Notes: a model not told the origin generated them from the letters alone. A stretch of DNA of 50,086 nucleotides from an uncultured Lachnoanaerobaculum sp. (GCA_937925515.1 CALALP010000057.1:1-50086), one strand, 5' to 3'. Shown: positions 14,581-22,653, counted from the first letter of the stretch. Made by a program: numbers and translations.

Positions 14581-16644
14581 ATGCAAAAGGCATGGGAAGG
14601 TTTTCAAGCTGGAAAATGGTGTGAACATGTAGATGTTAGAGATTTTATTCAAAGAAATTATACTCTCTATGAGGGAGATGATGAGTTTTTAGCACCACCT
14701 ACTGAGGCAACTACAAGACTTTGGGAGCAAGTAATGGTTCTTTCACAAAAGGAAAGAGAGGCCGGTGGAGTTTTGGATATGGATACCAAAATAATATCAA
14801 CCATAACAAGCCATGGACCAGGTTATCTTAATAAGGATCTTGAGAAGATAGTTGGTTTCCAAACAGATGAACCATTTAAGAGAGCATTACAACCATTTGG
14901 TGGAATTAGAATGGCTGAGGCGGCTTGTGAATCTTATGGTTACAAAGTAGCCCCTGAAGTAGTAGAGATATTTACAAAATATAGAAAGACACATAACCAA
15001 GGTGTATTTGATGCTTATACAGCAGAAATGAGAGCGGCAAGAAAGTCAGGTATTATAACAGGACTTCCTGATGCTTATGGTAGAGGAAGAATTATCGGAG
15101 ATTACAGAAGAGTTGCACTTTACGGTGTAAATTACCTTATCAAGGATAAGAAAGAACAACTTGCAAACTCTTTAGAGAGAATGACAGGAGATAATATCCG
15201 TCTTCGTGAAGAATTATCAGAACAGATTAGAGCACTTGGAGAACTTATTGAACTTGGAAATATCTATGGCTTTGATATTTCTCGTCCAGCTGAAACAGCA
15301 CAAGAGGCAATTCAGTGGTTATATCTTGGATACCTTGCAGCTATTAAACAACAAAACGGAGCTGCAATGAGCCTTGGAAGAACTTCAACATTTGTAGACA
15401 TTTATATTCAAAGAGATATTGAAAGAGGAGTTCTTACAGAAGTTCAAGCACAAGAACTTGTTGACCACTTCATTATGAAGTTAAGACTTGTTAAGTTCGC
15501 TAGAACACCTGAGTACAATGAGTTATTCTCAGGAGATCCTACTTGGGTTACAGAATCACTTGCAGGTGTTGGTATTGACGGTAGACCTCTTGTAACAAAG
15601 ACTTCATTTAGATATTTACATACACTTACAAACCTTGGTACTGCACCTGAGCCTAACCTTACAGTTTTATGGTCATCAAGACTTCCAATGAACTTTAAGA
15701 GATTTTGTGCTAAGATGTCAATTCAGACTTCTTCAATTCAGTATGAGAATGATGAGATTATGCGTCCTACACATGGAGATGACTATGCAATAGCTTGTTG
15801 CGTATCTTCAATGACAGTAGGTAAGGAAATGCAGTTCTTTGGAGCTAGAGCAAACCTTGCAAAATGCTTACTTTACGCAATCAACGGTGGTGTTGATGAG
15901 AAGTCAAAAGTTCAGGTAGGACCTAAGTTTAGACCTGTTGAGGGCGATTATCTTGACTATGATGATGTTATGGAAAAATTCAACACTATGCAAGAGTGGC
16001 TTGCAAAGCTTTATGTAAATACACTTAACGTTATTCACTATATGCATGATAAGTATTCTTATGAATCACTTGAAATGGCATTACATGACAGAGATGTTAC
16101 AAGATTCTTTGCAACAGGTATTGCAGGACTTTCAGTAGTAGCAGACTCACTTAGTGCTATCAAGTATGCTAAAGTTAAAGTTTTAAGAGATGAAAATGGA
16201 GTAGTATACGATTACATTATTGAGGGAGATTTCCCTAAGTATGGAAATAATGATGACAGAGTAGACAGAATGGCAGTTGATTTGGTTGAGGGCTTTATGA
16301 ACAAGATTAAGAAACATCATGTTTACAGACATTCAATCCCTACAATGTCAATACTTACTATAACATCAAATGTTGTTTATGGTAAGAAAACAGGAAATAC
16401 TCCTGACGGAAGACGTTATGGAGAGCCTTTTGCACCGGGAGCAAACCCTATGCACCAAAGAGATACACATGGAGCATTGGCATCACTTGCCTCAGTTTCT
16501 AAGTTACCATTTGGTTCAGCACAAGACGGAATCTCAAATACATTTTCAATTATTCCAGGTGCATTAGGAAAGGATACAAAGGTGTTTACCGGAGAACTTG
16601 ACCTTGATAAGTTAAGAGAAGAAGTTGAGGAAACAACTAAGTAA
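14581..16644 (+). CDS. pflB: Pyruvate formate-lyase catalytic subunit lacking the glycyl-radical domain
   Basis: 687 residues; the family is usually about 740-760. It cleaves pyruvate with CoA to acetyl-CoA and formate. N-terminal signatures (WEGFQAGKWCEHVDVRDFIQ, ITSHGPGY) and the catalytic Cys406-Cys407 pair (DYAIACCVSSMTVGKE) are intact. The chain reaches GISNTFSIIPGALGKD and then ends EEVEETTK, where other members continue into the domain carrying the radical glycine. That domain is encoded separately at 16894-17133. Two genes with their own ribosome sites follow, so this is a split enzyme rather than a simple truncation. AAGGAGG precedes the ATG. Catalysis presumably needs the separate radical protein in trans. 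Confidence 0.9.
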   Translation: MQKAWEGFQAGKWCEHVDVRDFIQRNYTLYEGDDEFLAPPTEATTRLWEQVMVLSQKEREAGGVLDMDTKIISTITSHGPGYLNKDLEKIVGFQTDEPFKRALQPFGGIRMAEAACESYGYKVAPEVVEIFTKYRKTHNQGVFDAYTAEMRAARKSGIITGLPDAYGRGRIIGDYRRVALYGVNYLIKDKKEQLANSLERMTGDNIRLREELSEQIRALGELIELGNIYGFDISRPAETAQEAIQWLYLGYLAAIKQQNGAAMSLGRTSTFVDIYIQRDIERGVLTEVQAQELVDHFIMKLRLVKFARTPEYNELFSGDPTWVTESLAGVGIDGRPLVTKTSFRYLHTLTNLGTAPEPNLTVLWSSRLPMNFKRFCAKMSIQTSSIQYENDEIMRPTHGDDYAIACCVSSMTVGKEMQFFGARANLAKCLLYAINGGVDEKSKVQVGPKFRPVEGDYLDYDDVMEKFNTMQEWLAKLYVNTLNVIHYMHDKYSYESLEMALHDRDVTRFFATGIAGLSVVADSLSAIKYAKVKVLRDENGVVYDYIIEGDFPKYGNNDDRVDRMAVDLVEGFMNKIKKHHVYRHSIPTMSILTITSNVVYGKKTGNTPDGRRYGEPFAPGANPMHQRDTHGALASLASVSKLPFGSAQDGISNTFSIIPGALGKDTKVFTGELDLDKLREEVEETTK

Positions 16645-16696
16645 TATGATTTAGGTAGGCATTTTATAAAACCTCGCCTATGGAAAAGGAGGTATT

Positions 16697-16876
16697 ATGG
16701 ATAACGGTATCGATATTGATGCTATTGTAGCAATGCTTGATGAACGAATGGATAATGGAGTTGGTCATGTAGATGTTACAGTTAGCAAAGATAATAAAGA
16801 TATATTAGTAACAAATGAAGTAAGTTGTAAAAATTCTTCATGCTGTGTACCAACACTACACAAAGATATAGATTAA
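16697..16876 (+). CDS. Small Cys-rich protein resembling a partial glycyl-radical module
   Basis: 59 residues from ATG 16697, with AAAAGGAGG 4 nt upstream. The N-terminal part, IDAIVAMLDERMDNGVGHVDVTVS, lines up by eye with the start of the radical module encoded next door (IDNLVSMLDGY, then GGHHLNINVF). It then diverges: there is no RVSGY loop, and the end carries Cys44, Cys49 and Cys50 (SCKNSSCC), which could bind metal or form disulfides. It sits between the two halves of the split enzyme. It might be an assembly factor, a regulator or protector of the radical protein, or a decayed duplicate. I know no named family for it. Confidence 0.7.
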   Translation: MDNGIDIDAIVAMLDERMDNGVGHVDVTVSKDNKDILVTNEVSCKNSSCCVPTLHKDID

Positions 16877-16893
16877 TTAAAGGAGGAAAAATC

Positions 16894-17133
16894 ATGGCAA
16901 CAAATGCACAAATTGACAATTTAGTAAGTATGTTAGACGGATATTCAGAGAATGGAGGTCATCATTTAAATATAAATGTATTTTCAAAGGAAACACTTCT
17001 TGATGCACAAGCTCATCCTGAGAAATATCCTCAGCTTACAGTAAGAGTTTCAGGATATGCTGTAAACTTCAATAAGCTTACAAGAGAACAACAAGATGAT
17101 GTAATTTCAAGAACATTCCATCAAGGTATGTAA
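16894..17133 (+). CDS. Stand-alone glycyl-radical domain of pyruvate formate-lyase
   Basis: 79 residues from ATG 16894, which has AAAGGAGG 7 nt upstream. It is collinear with the last part of a normal pyruvate formate-lyase: IDNLVSMLDGY, GGHHLNINVF, HPEKYPQLTVRVSGYAVNF, ending SRTFHQGM. Gly54 in RVSGY is the expected radical site. It is analogous to E. coli GrcA/YfiD, which can replace a damaged radical domain. Here, however, the main subunit lacks the domain altogether, so this protein should be essential to activity. The activating-enzyme gene begins 1 nt after its stop, which suggests translational coupling. Confidence 0.9.
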   Translation: MATNAQIDNLVSMLDGYSENGGHHLNINVFSKETLLDAQAHPEKYPQLTVRVSGYAVNFNKLTREQQDDVISRTFHQGM

Positions 17134-17134
17134 T

Positions 17135-17911
17135 ATGTTAAAGGGCAATATACATTCCATAGAAACCTTTGGTACAGTTGATGGTCCGGGTGTAAGGTAT
17201 GTGGTTTTTTTTCAAGGCTGCCCTATGAGATGTTTATATTGTCATAATCCGGATACTTGGGAGGTAGGCATAGGCAAAACTATGTCTGCTGACCAAATCT
17301 TGGAAGATTATGAAAAGTATAAGGCATATCTTAAGGGTGGAGGAATTACTTGTACAGGGGGAGAACCTCTCTTACAGATTGATTTTATTATTGAGTTATT
17401 TAAGAAAGCTAAAATGCGTGGTATTCACACTTGCGTAGATACTTGTGGAATTACTTTTAATAAAGATAACCCTGCTGTACTTGCAAAGTTTGATGAATTA
17501 ATAAAATATGCTGATTTATTTTTGCTTGATATAAAGCATATAAACAATGAAGAACATATAAAGCTTACAAGCCAAAAGAATTTAGTGATTTTAGATTTTG
17601 CAAAGTATTTGTCAGATAATAATAAAGATGTATGGATTCGTCATGTTGTAGTACCCGGATATACTTATAATGAGAAATATTTAAAAGAACTAGGATATTT
17701 TCTTGGTGGACTTAAAAATATGAAAGCACTTGATGTACTTCCTTACCACACTATGGGTGAAACCAAGTATAAGGCATTAGGAATCAAATATCCACTTTCA
17801 GGAGTTGATCCTCTTACCACAAGTGAGGCAATGTCGGCCAAGAATTTTATATTTGACGGACTAAGAAAAAGATTCTTAGATGATAAACTTAAGAATGCTT
17901 CGGCAAGCTGA
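17135..17911 (+). CDS. pflA: Pyruvate formate-lyase activating enzyme (radical SAM)
   Basis: 258 residues, the normal length. It installs the glycyl radical using S-adenosylmethionine and a [4Fe-4S] cluster. The cluster motif CPMRCLYC is near residues 29-36, followed by HNPDTW and later CTGGEPLLQ, typical of the family. The ATG lies 1 nt after the radical-protein stop, with only a weak site upstream, so it is probably translated by coupling. The last codons form part of a terminator hairpin at 17898-17937. Confidence 0.95.
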   Translation: MLKGNIHSIETFGTVDGPGVRYVVFFQGCPMRCLYCHNPDTWEVGIGKTMSADQILEDYEKYKAYLKGGGITCTGGEPLLQIDFIIELFKKAKMRGIHTCVDTCGITFNKDNPAVLAKFDELIKYADLFLLDIKHINNEEHIKLTSQKNLVILDFAKYLSDNNKDVWIRHVVVPGYTYNEKYLKELGYFLGGLKNMKALDVLPYHTMGETKYKALGIKYPLSGVDPLTTSEAMSAKNFIFDGLRKRFLDDKLKNASAS

Positions 17912-17943
17912 TACTTAAACATTACAGCTTTCCGAAGTGTTTT
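17898..17943 (+). terminator. Terminator overlapping the end of pflA
   Basis: CTTCGG-c-AAGCTG (17898-17910) pairs with CAGCTT-t-CCGAAG (17925-17937) with one internal mismatch and a 14-nt loop. It is followed by TGTTTTACTTT. The left arm contains the pflA stop codon. The T-run is modest, so efficiency is uncertain. From here to 18034 I see nothing else. Confidence 0.6.
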
Positions 17944-18034
17944 ACTTTCAGATTTAGTAATAACTTATGAAAAATTAAAAAAAGATAGAGAAAAGTTTGT
18001 AATATATTTTTAGGAAAATATTCAAAATAAAATA

Positions 18035-18063
18035 TTGATTATTTTTCTAAAAGGTAGTAATAT
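18035..18063 (+). promoter_or_regulatory. Promoter of the S10 ribosomal protein operon
   Basis: TTGATT (18035-18040), 17-nt spacer, TAATAT (18058-18063). It gives a leader of about 250 nt that begins just before the folded region at 18088. Confidence 0.65.
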
Positions 18064-18087
18064 ATAGAATGCTGTGGCATTGATAGC

Positions 18088-18300
18088 TGTGAAGTGGGAG
18101 GTTGCTACTTTCATTTTTAATTTAAAAGATAGAAAGTAGGTTTTCACACTGAGCGAAGGTCATGTTACTAAAACTGGCGACAAGTCACTGTACAATTTAC
18201 AGAAGTTTCTAAGTGGAAATGATGAGGTGTGTCATTTTTATGACACGCACGGAGATGTGTACAGTCACCGCTTGTCGTACTTATATTTTAGAAAGTGCGA
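18088..18300 (+). promoter_or_regulatory. Structured S10-operon leader RNA
   Basis: Several nested helices can be drawn. TGTGAA (18088-18093) pairs with TTCACA (18143-18148), enclosing CTACTTTC (18105-18112) with GAAAGTAG (18132-18139). GCGACAAG (18177-18184) pairs with CTTGTCG (18271-18277), enclosing CTGTACA (18188-18194) with TGTACAG (18258-18264). Inside that, GTGTGTCA (18227-18234) pairs with TGACACGC (18241-18248). Placement before rpsJ suggests autogenous control by a ribosomal protein such as L4, as known for S10 leaders elsewhere. The ligand is inferred. Confidence 0.7.
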
Positions 18301-18319
18301 AAAGGAGGCGACTTTTTTT

Positions 18320-18634
18320 ATGGCAAATCAAGTTATGAGAATTACATTAAAAGCTTATGACCACCAGTTAGTAGACAGTTCTGCAAGTAAGATTGTAGAG
18401 TCTGTTAAGAAAACAGGTGCTAAGGTTTCAGGACCTGTTCCACTTCCAACTAAAAAGGAAGTAGTTACAATATTAAGAGCTGTACATAAGTATAAAGATT
18501 CTCGTGAGCAATTTGAACAAAGAACTCACAAAAGACTTATAGATGTAGTTCCAAGTGAGAAAACATTGGACGCATTACAAAGACTTGAGATTCCTGCTGG
18601 TGTTTATGTAGACATAAAAATGAAAAACAAATAA
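18320..18634 (+). CDS. rpsJ: 30S ribosomal protein S10
   Basis: 104 residues; first gene of the supercluster and also the NusE antitermination partner in other bacteria. It starts MANQVMRITLKAYDHQLVD; THKRLIDVVPSEKTLDAL is typical. The ATG at 18320 is preceded by AAAAGGAGG with about 12 nt spacing, slightly long. In-frame codons upstream read through the leader RNA and are not part of the gene. The long folded leader suggests feedback control of the whole operon. Confidence 0.97.
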   Translation: MANQVMRITLKAYDHQLVDSSASKIVESVKKTGAKVSGPVPLPTKKEVVTILRAVHKYKDSREQFEQRTHKRLIDVVPSEKTLDALQRLEIPAGVYVDIKMKNK

Positions 18635-18674
18635 CATCAGTTGTAGATTCTAACAAAAAAAGATATATTGGGCG

Positions 18675-18711
18675 ACAGTCCGTCCGGTATGAGCGTTTTA
18701 CGCTCCGCTGT
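18675..18711 (+). promoter_or_regulatory. Hairpin in the rpsJ-rplC spacer
   Basis: ACAG (18675-18678) with CTGT (18708-18711) encloses a GC-rich hairpin GAGCG-TTTTA-CGCTC (18691-18705), about 20 nt before the rplC start. There is no T-run, so a role in mRNA stability or L3 translation is more likely than termination. Confidence 0.35.
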
Positions 18712-18731
18712 GGAAAAGGAGGAAAAAATTA

Positions 18732-19409
18732 ATGAAGAAAGCAATACTTGCTACAAAAGTAGGAATGACACAAATCTTCGATGAAAATGGTGTGTTAGTT
18801 CCTGTAACTGTTCTTCAAGCAGGACCTTGTGTAGTAGTACAGGTTAAAACTGCTGATAATGACGGTTACGATTCAGTTCAAGTAGCGTATGGACAGATTC
18901 GTACCAAGCTTGTAAATAAAGCTAAGGCAGGTCATCTTAACAAAGCAGGAGTTGAGAAAAAGACCGTTAAAAAAGGTAATGGACAAAGAGAAGTATATAC
19001 AGTAGGAAGATTTATAAGAGAATTTAAGTTTGAAAATACTGCTGATTATTCTGTAAAAGATGAAATCAAAGCTGATATATTTGCAGGTGGCGACAAGGTA
19101 GATGCAACAGCAGTATCAAAGGGAAAAGGTTTCCAGGGTGCAATCAAGAGATTAGGTCAGTCAAGAGGACCTATGGCACATGGTTCTAAGTTCCACCGTC
19201 ATCAAGGTTCAAACGGTTCATCATCAGACCCAAGTCATGTATTTAAAGGCAAGGGAATGCCGGGACACATGGGTTCAAAGAGAGTTACTATACAGAATCT
19301 TGAAGTTGTAAGAGTTGACGCAGAAAAAAATCTTATACTTGTAAAGGGTTCAGTGCCTGGACCTAAGAAATCACTTATAACACTTAGAGAGAGTGTTAAA
19401 GGTAACTAA
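18732..19409 (+). CDS. rplC: 50S ribosomal protein L3
   Basis: 225 residues. It starts MKKAILATKVGMTQIFDENG, the standard N-terminus. The central loop SHVFKGKGMPGHMGSKRVT reaches toward the peptidyl-transferase centre in known ribosomes. It is slightly longer than the E. coli protein because of a Lys-rich insertion near residues 55-100 (NKAKAGHLNKAGVEKKTVKK). AAAAGGAGG precedes the ATG. It is 97 nt after rpsJ, the largest gap in the front of the operon, and the gap contains a hairpin. Confidence 0.97.
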   Translation: MKKAILATKVGMTQIFDENGVLVPVTVLQAGPCVVVQVKTADNDGYDSVQVAYGQIRTKLVNKAKAGHLNKAGVEKKTVKKGNGQREVYTVGRFIREFKFENTADYSVKDEIKADIFAGGDKVDATAVSKGKGFQGAIKRLGQSRGPMAHGSKFHRHQGSNGSSSDPSHVFKGKGMPGHMGSKRVTIQNLEVVRVDAEKNLILVKGSVPGPKKSLITLRESVKGN

Positions 19410-19430
19410 TAGGAAAGGAGGAACACACAA

Positions 19431-20051
19431 ATGGCTAAAGTATCTGTTTTTGATATAAATGGCAAGGAAGTTGACAGTATTGAATTAAATGATGCCATAT
19501 TCGGCGTAGAAATAAATGAACATCTTGTACATGCAGCAGTTGTTGCACAACTTGCTAACAAGCGTCAAGGAACACAAAAAGCAAAGACACGTTCTGAAGT
19601 AAGTGGTGGAGGCAGAAAGCCTTGGAAACAAAAAGGAACAGGACATGCAAGACAGGGTTCAATCAGAGCTCCTCAATGGAAAGGTGGTGGAGTTGTATTT
19701 GCTCCTACACCAAGAGATTACACAATTAAGCTTAATAGAAAAGAAAAAAGACTTGCTCTTAAGAGTGCATTAACAAGTAGAGTAAATGAGGGTAAGTTCA
19801 TAGTTGTTGATGATTTTAAAATGGAAGAGTACAAAACAAAGAAAATGCAGCAAACTCTTGATAACCTCAAGGTAAAGAAAGCACTTGTAGTTGTATCTGA
19901 GGGAGAAAAGTATACAGTAGGCTCTGTTAGAAATATTTACGGAGTTAAATCAGCTTCTCCTAATACTATAAATGTTTATGACATTTTGAAGTATAATACA
20001 GTTGTTGTTTCAAAAGCTGCAGTAAGTACAATCGAGGAGGTATATGCATAA
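19431..20051 (+). CDS. rplD: 50S ribosomal protein L4
   Basis: 206 residues. Between a globular N-terminus and C-terminus lies the long basic loop KARSEVSGGG-type region, here SEVSGGGRKPWKQKGTGHAR, then GSIRAPQWKGGGVVF, which lines the exit tunnel. L4 represses its own operon through the S10 leader in E. coli, so it is the natural candidate ligand for the leader at 18088-18300. AAAGGAGG precedes the ATG. Its TAA overlaps the rplW ATG by one base. Confidence 0.96.
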   Translation: MAKVSVFDINGKEVDSIELNDAIFGVEINEHLVHAAVVAQLANKRQGTQKAKTRSEVSGGGRKPWKQKGTGHARQGSIRAPQWKGGGVVFAPTPRDYTIKLNRKEKRLALKSALTSRVNEGKFIVVDDFKMEEYKTKKMQQTLDNLKVKKALVVVSEGEKYTVGSVRNIYGVKSASPNTINVYDILKYNTVVVSKAAVSTIEEVYA

Positions 20052-20350
20052 TGGCAGATATTAGATACTATGACGTAATCCTCAAACCTGTAATTACAGA
20101 AAAAAGTATGAGTACAATGGGTGAGAAAAAATATACTTTCTTAGTACACCCTGATTCAAACAAGACCATGATTAAGGAGGCAGTAGAAAAAATGTTTCCT
20201 GGTACAAAGGTTGAAAAAGTAAATACAGCTAATAAAGACGGTAAGAATAAACGTCGTGGAATGACAGTCGGTAAGACTTCAAAAACAAAGAAAGCTATTG
20301 TTTCACTTACAAAAGATAGTAAAGAAATTGAAATGTTTGAGGGCTTATAA
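20051..20350 (+). CDS. rplW: 50S ribosomal protein L23
   Basis: 99 residues, typical for bacteria. It starts MADIRYYDVILKPVITEKS and has the conserved FLVHPDSNKTMIKEAVEKMF helix region. In known ribosomes L23 forms the docking site for trigger factor and SRP at the tunnel exit. The ATG overlaps the rplD stop by one base, and AGGAGG lies inside the rplD 3' end, so translation is coupled. Confidence 0.96.
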   Translation: MADIRYYDVILKPVITEKSMSTMGEKKYTFLVHPDSNKTMIKEAVEKMFPGTKVEKVNTANKDGKNKRRGMTVGKTSKTKKAIVSLTKDSKEIEMFEGL

Positions 20351-20423
20351 AATTAACAGAGTAAACAAGAAGATATACAACTAGATGTAAAAGTTGTGAT
20401 AAATAGTAATAAAGGAGAATACA

Positions 20424-21272
20424 ATGGCAATTAAAAAGTATGGTCCATATACACCGTCAAGAAGACATATGACAGGTCTTGATTATTCTGAAATTACTAA
20501 AACTAAACCTGAAAAGTCATTAGTAGTTTCATTAAAGAAGAATTCAGGACGTAATAATCAAGGTAAGATTACAGTAAGACATCACGGTGGTGGTTCAAGA
20601 AGAAAATATAGAATTATTGATTTTAAGAGAAACTCAAAGGACGGAATACCTGCAAAGGTAGTTTCTATTGAGTATGATCCAAATAGAACAGCTAATATAG
20701 CACTTATTTGTTATGCTGACGGAGAGAAAGCTTATATTTTAGCACCTGAGGGACTTAAAGTTGGAATGAAAGTTTTAAGTGGAGTAGGTTCAGAGGCTAA
20801 GATAGGAAACTGCTTACCTCTTTCAGAGATACCTGTAGGTACAGATGTTCATAACATAGAGTTATATCCGGGTAAGGGTGGACAGCTTGCACGTTCAGCA
20901 GGAAATTCTGCTCAATTTATGGCTAAAGAGGGTAAGTATGCTACACTTCGTTTACCTTCAGGAGAAACTAGAATGGTGCCTGTAAGTTGTCGTGCTACTA
21001 TTGGTAAAATAGGTAATGCCGAGCATTCACTTGTAAATATCGGTAAAGCAGGTAGAAAACGTAATATGGGTATAAGACCTACTGTTCGTGGTTCTGTTAT
21101 GAACCCTAATGATCACCCTCATGGTGGTGGTGAGGGAAAAACCGGTATTGGTAGACCGGGTCCTGTAACACCTTGGGGCAAACCTGCACTTGGTTTAAAG
21201 ACAAGAAATAAGAAGAAACATTCAAATAAGCTTATCGTAAGAAGACGAGACGGTAAGAGTGTTGCTAAGTAA
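20424..21272 (+). CDS. rplB: 50S ribosomal protein L2
   Basis: 282 residues. It starts MAIKKYGPYTPSRRHMTGLD. The C-terminal NPNDHPHGGGEGK contains the His shown to matter for peptidyl transfer in other bacteria. RHHGGGSRRKYR and the basic C-terminus bind 23S rRNA. AAAGGAG precedes the ATG. The 73-nt spacer after rplW contains a short ACAACT/AGTTGT hairpin. Confidence 0.97.
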   Translation: MAIKKYGPYTPSRRHMTGLDYSEITKTKPEKSLVVSLKKNSGRNNQGKITVRHHGGGSRRKYRIIDFKRNSKDGIPAKVVSIEYDPNRTANIALICYADGEKAYILAPEGLKVGMKVLSGVGSEAKIGNCLPLSEIPVGTDVHNIELYPGKGGQLARSAGNSAQFMAKEGKYATLRLPSGETRMVPVSCRATIGKIGNAEHSLVNIGKAGRKRNMGIRPTVRGSVMNPNDHPHGGGEGKTGIGRPGPVTPWGKPALGLKTRNKKKHSNKLIVRRRDGKSVAK

Positions 21273-21285
21273 AGGAGGAAATTAG

Positions 21286-21564
21286 ATGTCACGTTCACTT
21301 AAAAAAGGCCCTTTTGCAGATGCAAGCCTATTAAAGAAAGTTGACGCTTTAAATGCGGCAAATCAAAAGAGTGTAATTAAAACTTGGTCTCGCCGCTCTA
21401 CAATCTTCCCTCAGTTTGTAGGACATACATTTGCCGTTCATGATGGAAGAAAACATGTCCCTGTATATGTAACTGAGGATATGGTAGGACATAAGCTTGG
21501 TGAGTTTGTTGCAACAAGAACTTACAGAGGTCATAAGTCCGACGATAAGAAAGCTGGTAGATAA
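21286..21564 (+). CDS. rpsS: 30S ribosomal protein S19
   Basis: 92 residues. It begins MSRSLKKGPFADASLLKK and includes KTWSRRSTIFPQFVGHTFAVHDG, the characteristic core. It binds 16S rRNA in the head of the small subunit with S13. It starts 13 nt after rplB with AAAGGAGG. The Asp-Gly pair here is encoded GAT-GGA, one of the few exceptions to the GAC-GGN habit of this window. Confidence 0.97.
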   Translation: MSRSLKKGPFADASLLKKVDALNAANQKSVIKTWSRRSTIFPQFVGHTFAVHDGRKHVPVYVTEDMVGHKLGEFVATRTYRGHKSDDKKAGR

Positions 21565-21592
21565 TAGAAAGGTTTGAAAGGAGGTTTTAAGT

Positions 21593-21979
21593 ATGTCTAA
21601 GGGACATAGATCACAAATCAAGAGAGAAAGAAATAAAGTTAAAGATTTAAGACCATCAGCAAAGCTTTCATTTGCAAGAATACCGGTTCAGAAAGCTTGC
21701 TTCGTATTAGACGCAATTAGAGGAAAAGACTTAGATTCAGCACTTGCAATCGTAATGTACAATCCTAGATATGCCTCAACTGTTATTGAAAAATTACTTA
21801 AGTCAGCTGCGGCAAATGCAGAAAATAACAACCATATGGATATAAGCAAATTATATGTGGCAGAATGTTATGCAAGTAATGGTCCAATAATGAAAAGAGT
21901 TAAGCCAAGAGCACAGGGTAGAGCTTATAGAATTGAAAAGAGAATGAGCCATATCACTGTTGTTCTTGATGAAAGATAA
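21593..21979 (+). CDS. rplV: 50S ribosomal protein L22
   Basis: 128 residues. RPSAKLSFARIPVQKACFVLDAIRGKDLDSAL opens the conserved domain. The C-terminal hairpin RVKPRAQGRAYRIEKRMSHITVVLDER, which in known structures lines the exit tunnel, is complete. The first 15 residues (MSKGHRSQIKRERNK) form a basic extension. AAAGGAGG precedes the ATG. Confidence 0.96.
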   Translation: MSKGHRSQIKRERNKVKDLRPSAKLSFARIPVQKACFVLDAIRGKDLDSALAIVMYNPRYASTVIEKLLKSAAANAENNNHMDISKLYVAECYASNGPIMKRVKPRAQGRAYRIEKRMSHITVVLDER

Positions 21980-21993
21980 GAAAGGGGTATAGA

Positions 21994-22653
21994 ATGGGAC
22001 AAAAAGTTAATCCACATGGCATGAGAGTCGGTGTTATTAAAAACTGGAGTTCAAGGTGGTATGCAGAGGCTGATTTCGCCGATTTTCTTGTTGAAGATTA
22101 TAACATTAGAAAATTCTTAAAGAAAAAATTATTTTCTGCCGGAGTTTCAGATATAGAGATTGACCGTACTTCAGATAAAGTGAGAATTATTCTTCACACT
22201 GCAAAACCGGGTTTTGTAATTGGAAAACAAGGTGCTGAAATAGAGAAAATTAAGACTGAAGTATCAAAGTTTACAGATAAGAGAGTTTATATTGACATAA
22301 AAGAAATTAAAAGACCTGAAAGAGATGCTCAACTTGTTGCAGAATCTATTGCAAAGCAACTTGAGGATCGTGTTACTTTCCGTAGAGCGATGAAGTCAAC
22401 TATGAGTAAGAGTATGAAAGCAGGAATACTTGGAATTAAGACAAGTTGTTCAGGTCGTCTTGGTGGTGCAGATATGGCTCGTACAGAATTTTATTCAGAG
22501 GGAACTATTCCACTTCAAACACTTAGAGCAGATATTGATTATGGTTTTGCAGAGGCAAATACTACTTATGGTAAAGTCGGCGTAAAGGTTTGGATATACA
22601 AAGGAGAGGTTCTTCCTACCAAAGCAGAAAACAAGGAAGGGAGCGTGAACTAA
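21994..22653 (+). CDS. rpsC: 30S ribosomal protein S3
   Basis: 219 residues. It starts MGQKVNPHGMRVGVIKNW. A KH domain with GFVIGKQGAEIEKI (the GxxG loop) and the C-terminal RLGGADMARTEFYSEGTIPLQTLRADIDYG block are intact. S3 forms part of the mRNA entry site. It is 14 nt after rplV with AAAGGGG, and rplP follows after 1 nt. Confidence 0.97.
   Translation: MGQKVNPHGMRVGVIKNWSSRWYAEADFADFLVEDYNIRKFLKKKLFSAGVSDIEIDRTSDKVRIILHTAKPGFVIGKQGAEIEKIKTEVSKFTDKRVYIDIKEIKRPERDAQLVAESIAKQLEDRVTFRRAMKSTMSKSMKAGILGIKTSCSGRLGGADMARTEFYSEGTIPLQTLRADIDYGFAEANTTYGKVGVKVWIYKGEVLPTKAENKEGSVN

Noticed and set aside
14581..17133. Frameshift or single nonsense mutation as the cause of the split pyruvate formate-lyase
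   Set aside because: The two parts are in the same frame but separated by 249 nt with several stops, a different-frame gene and strong ribosome sites before each following gene. One error cannot restore a normal chain.
18227..18319. N-terminal extension of S10
   Set aside because: These codons are read from the folded leader; the strong AAAAGGAGG site and family N-terminus support ATG 18320.
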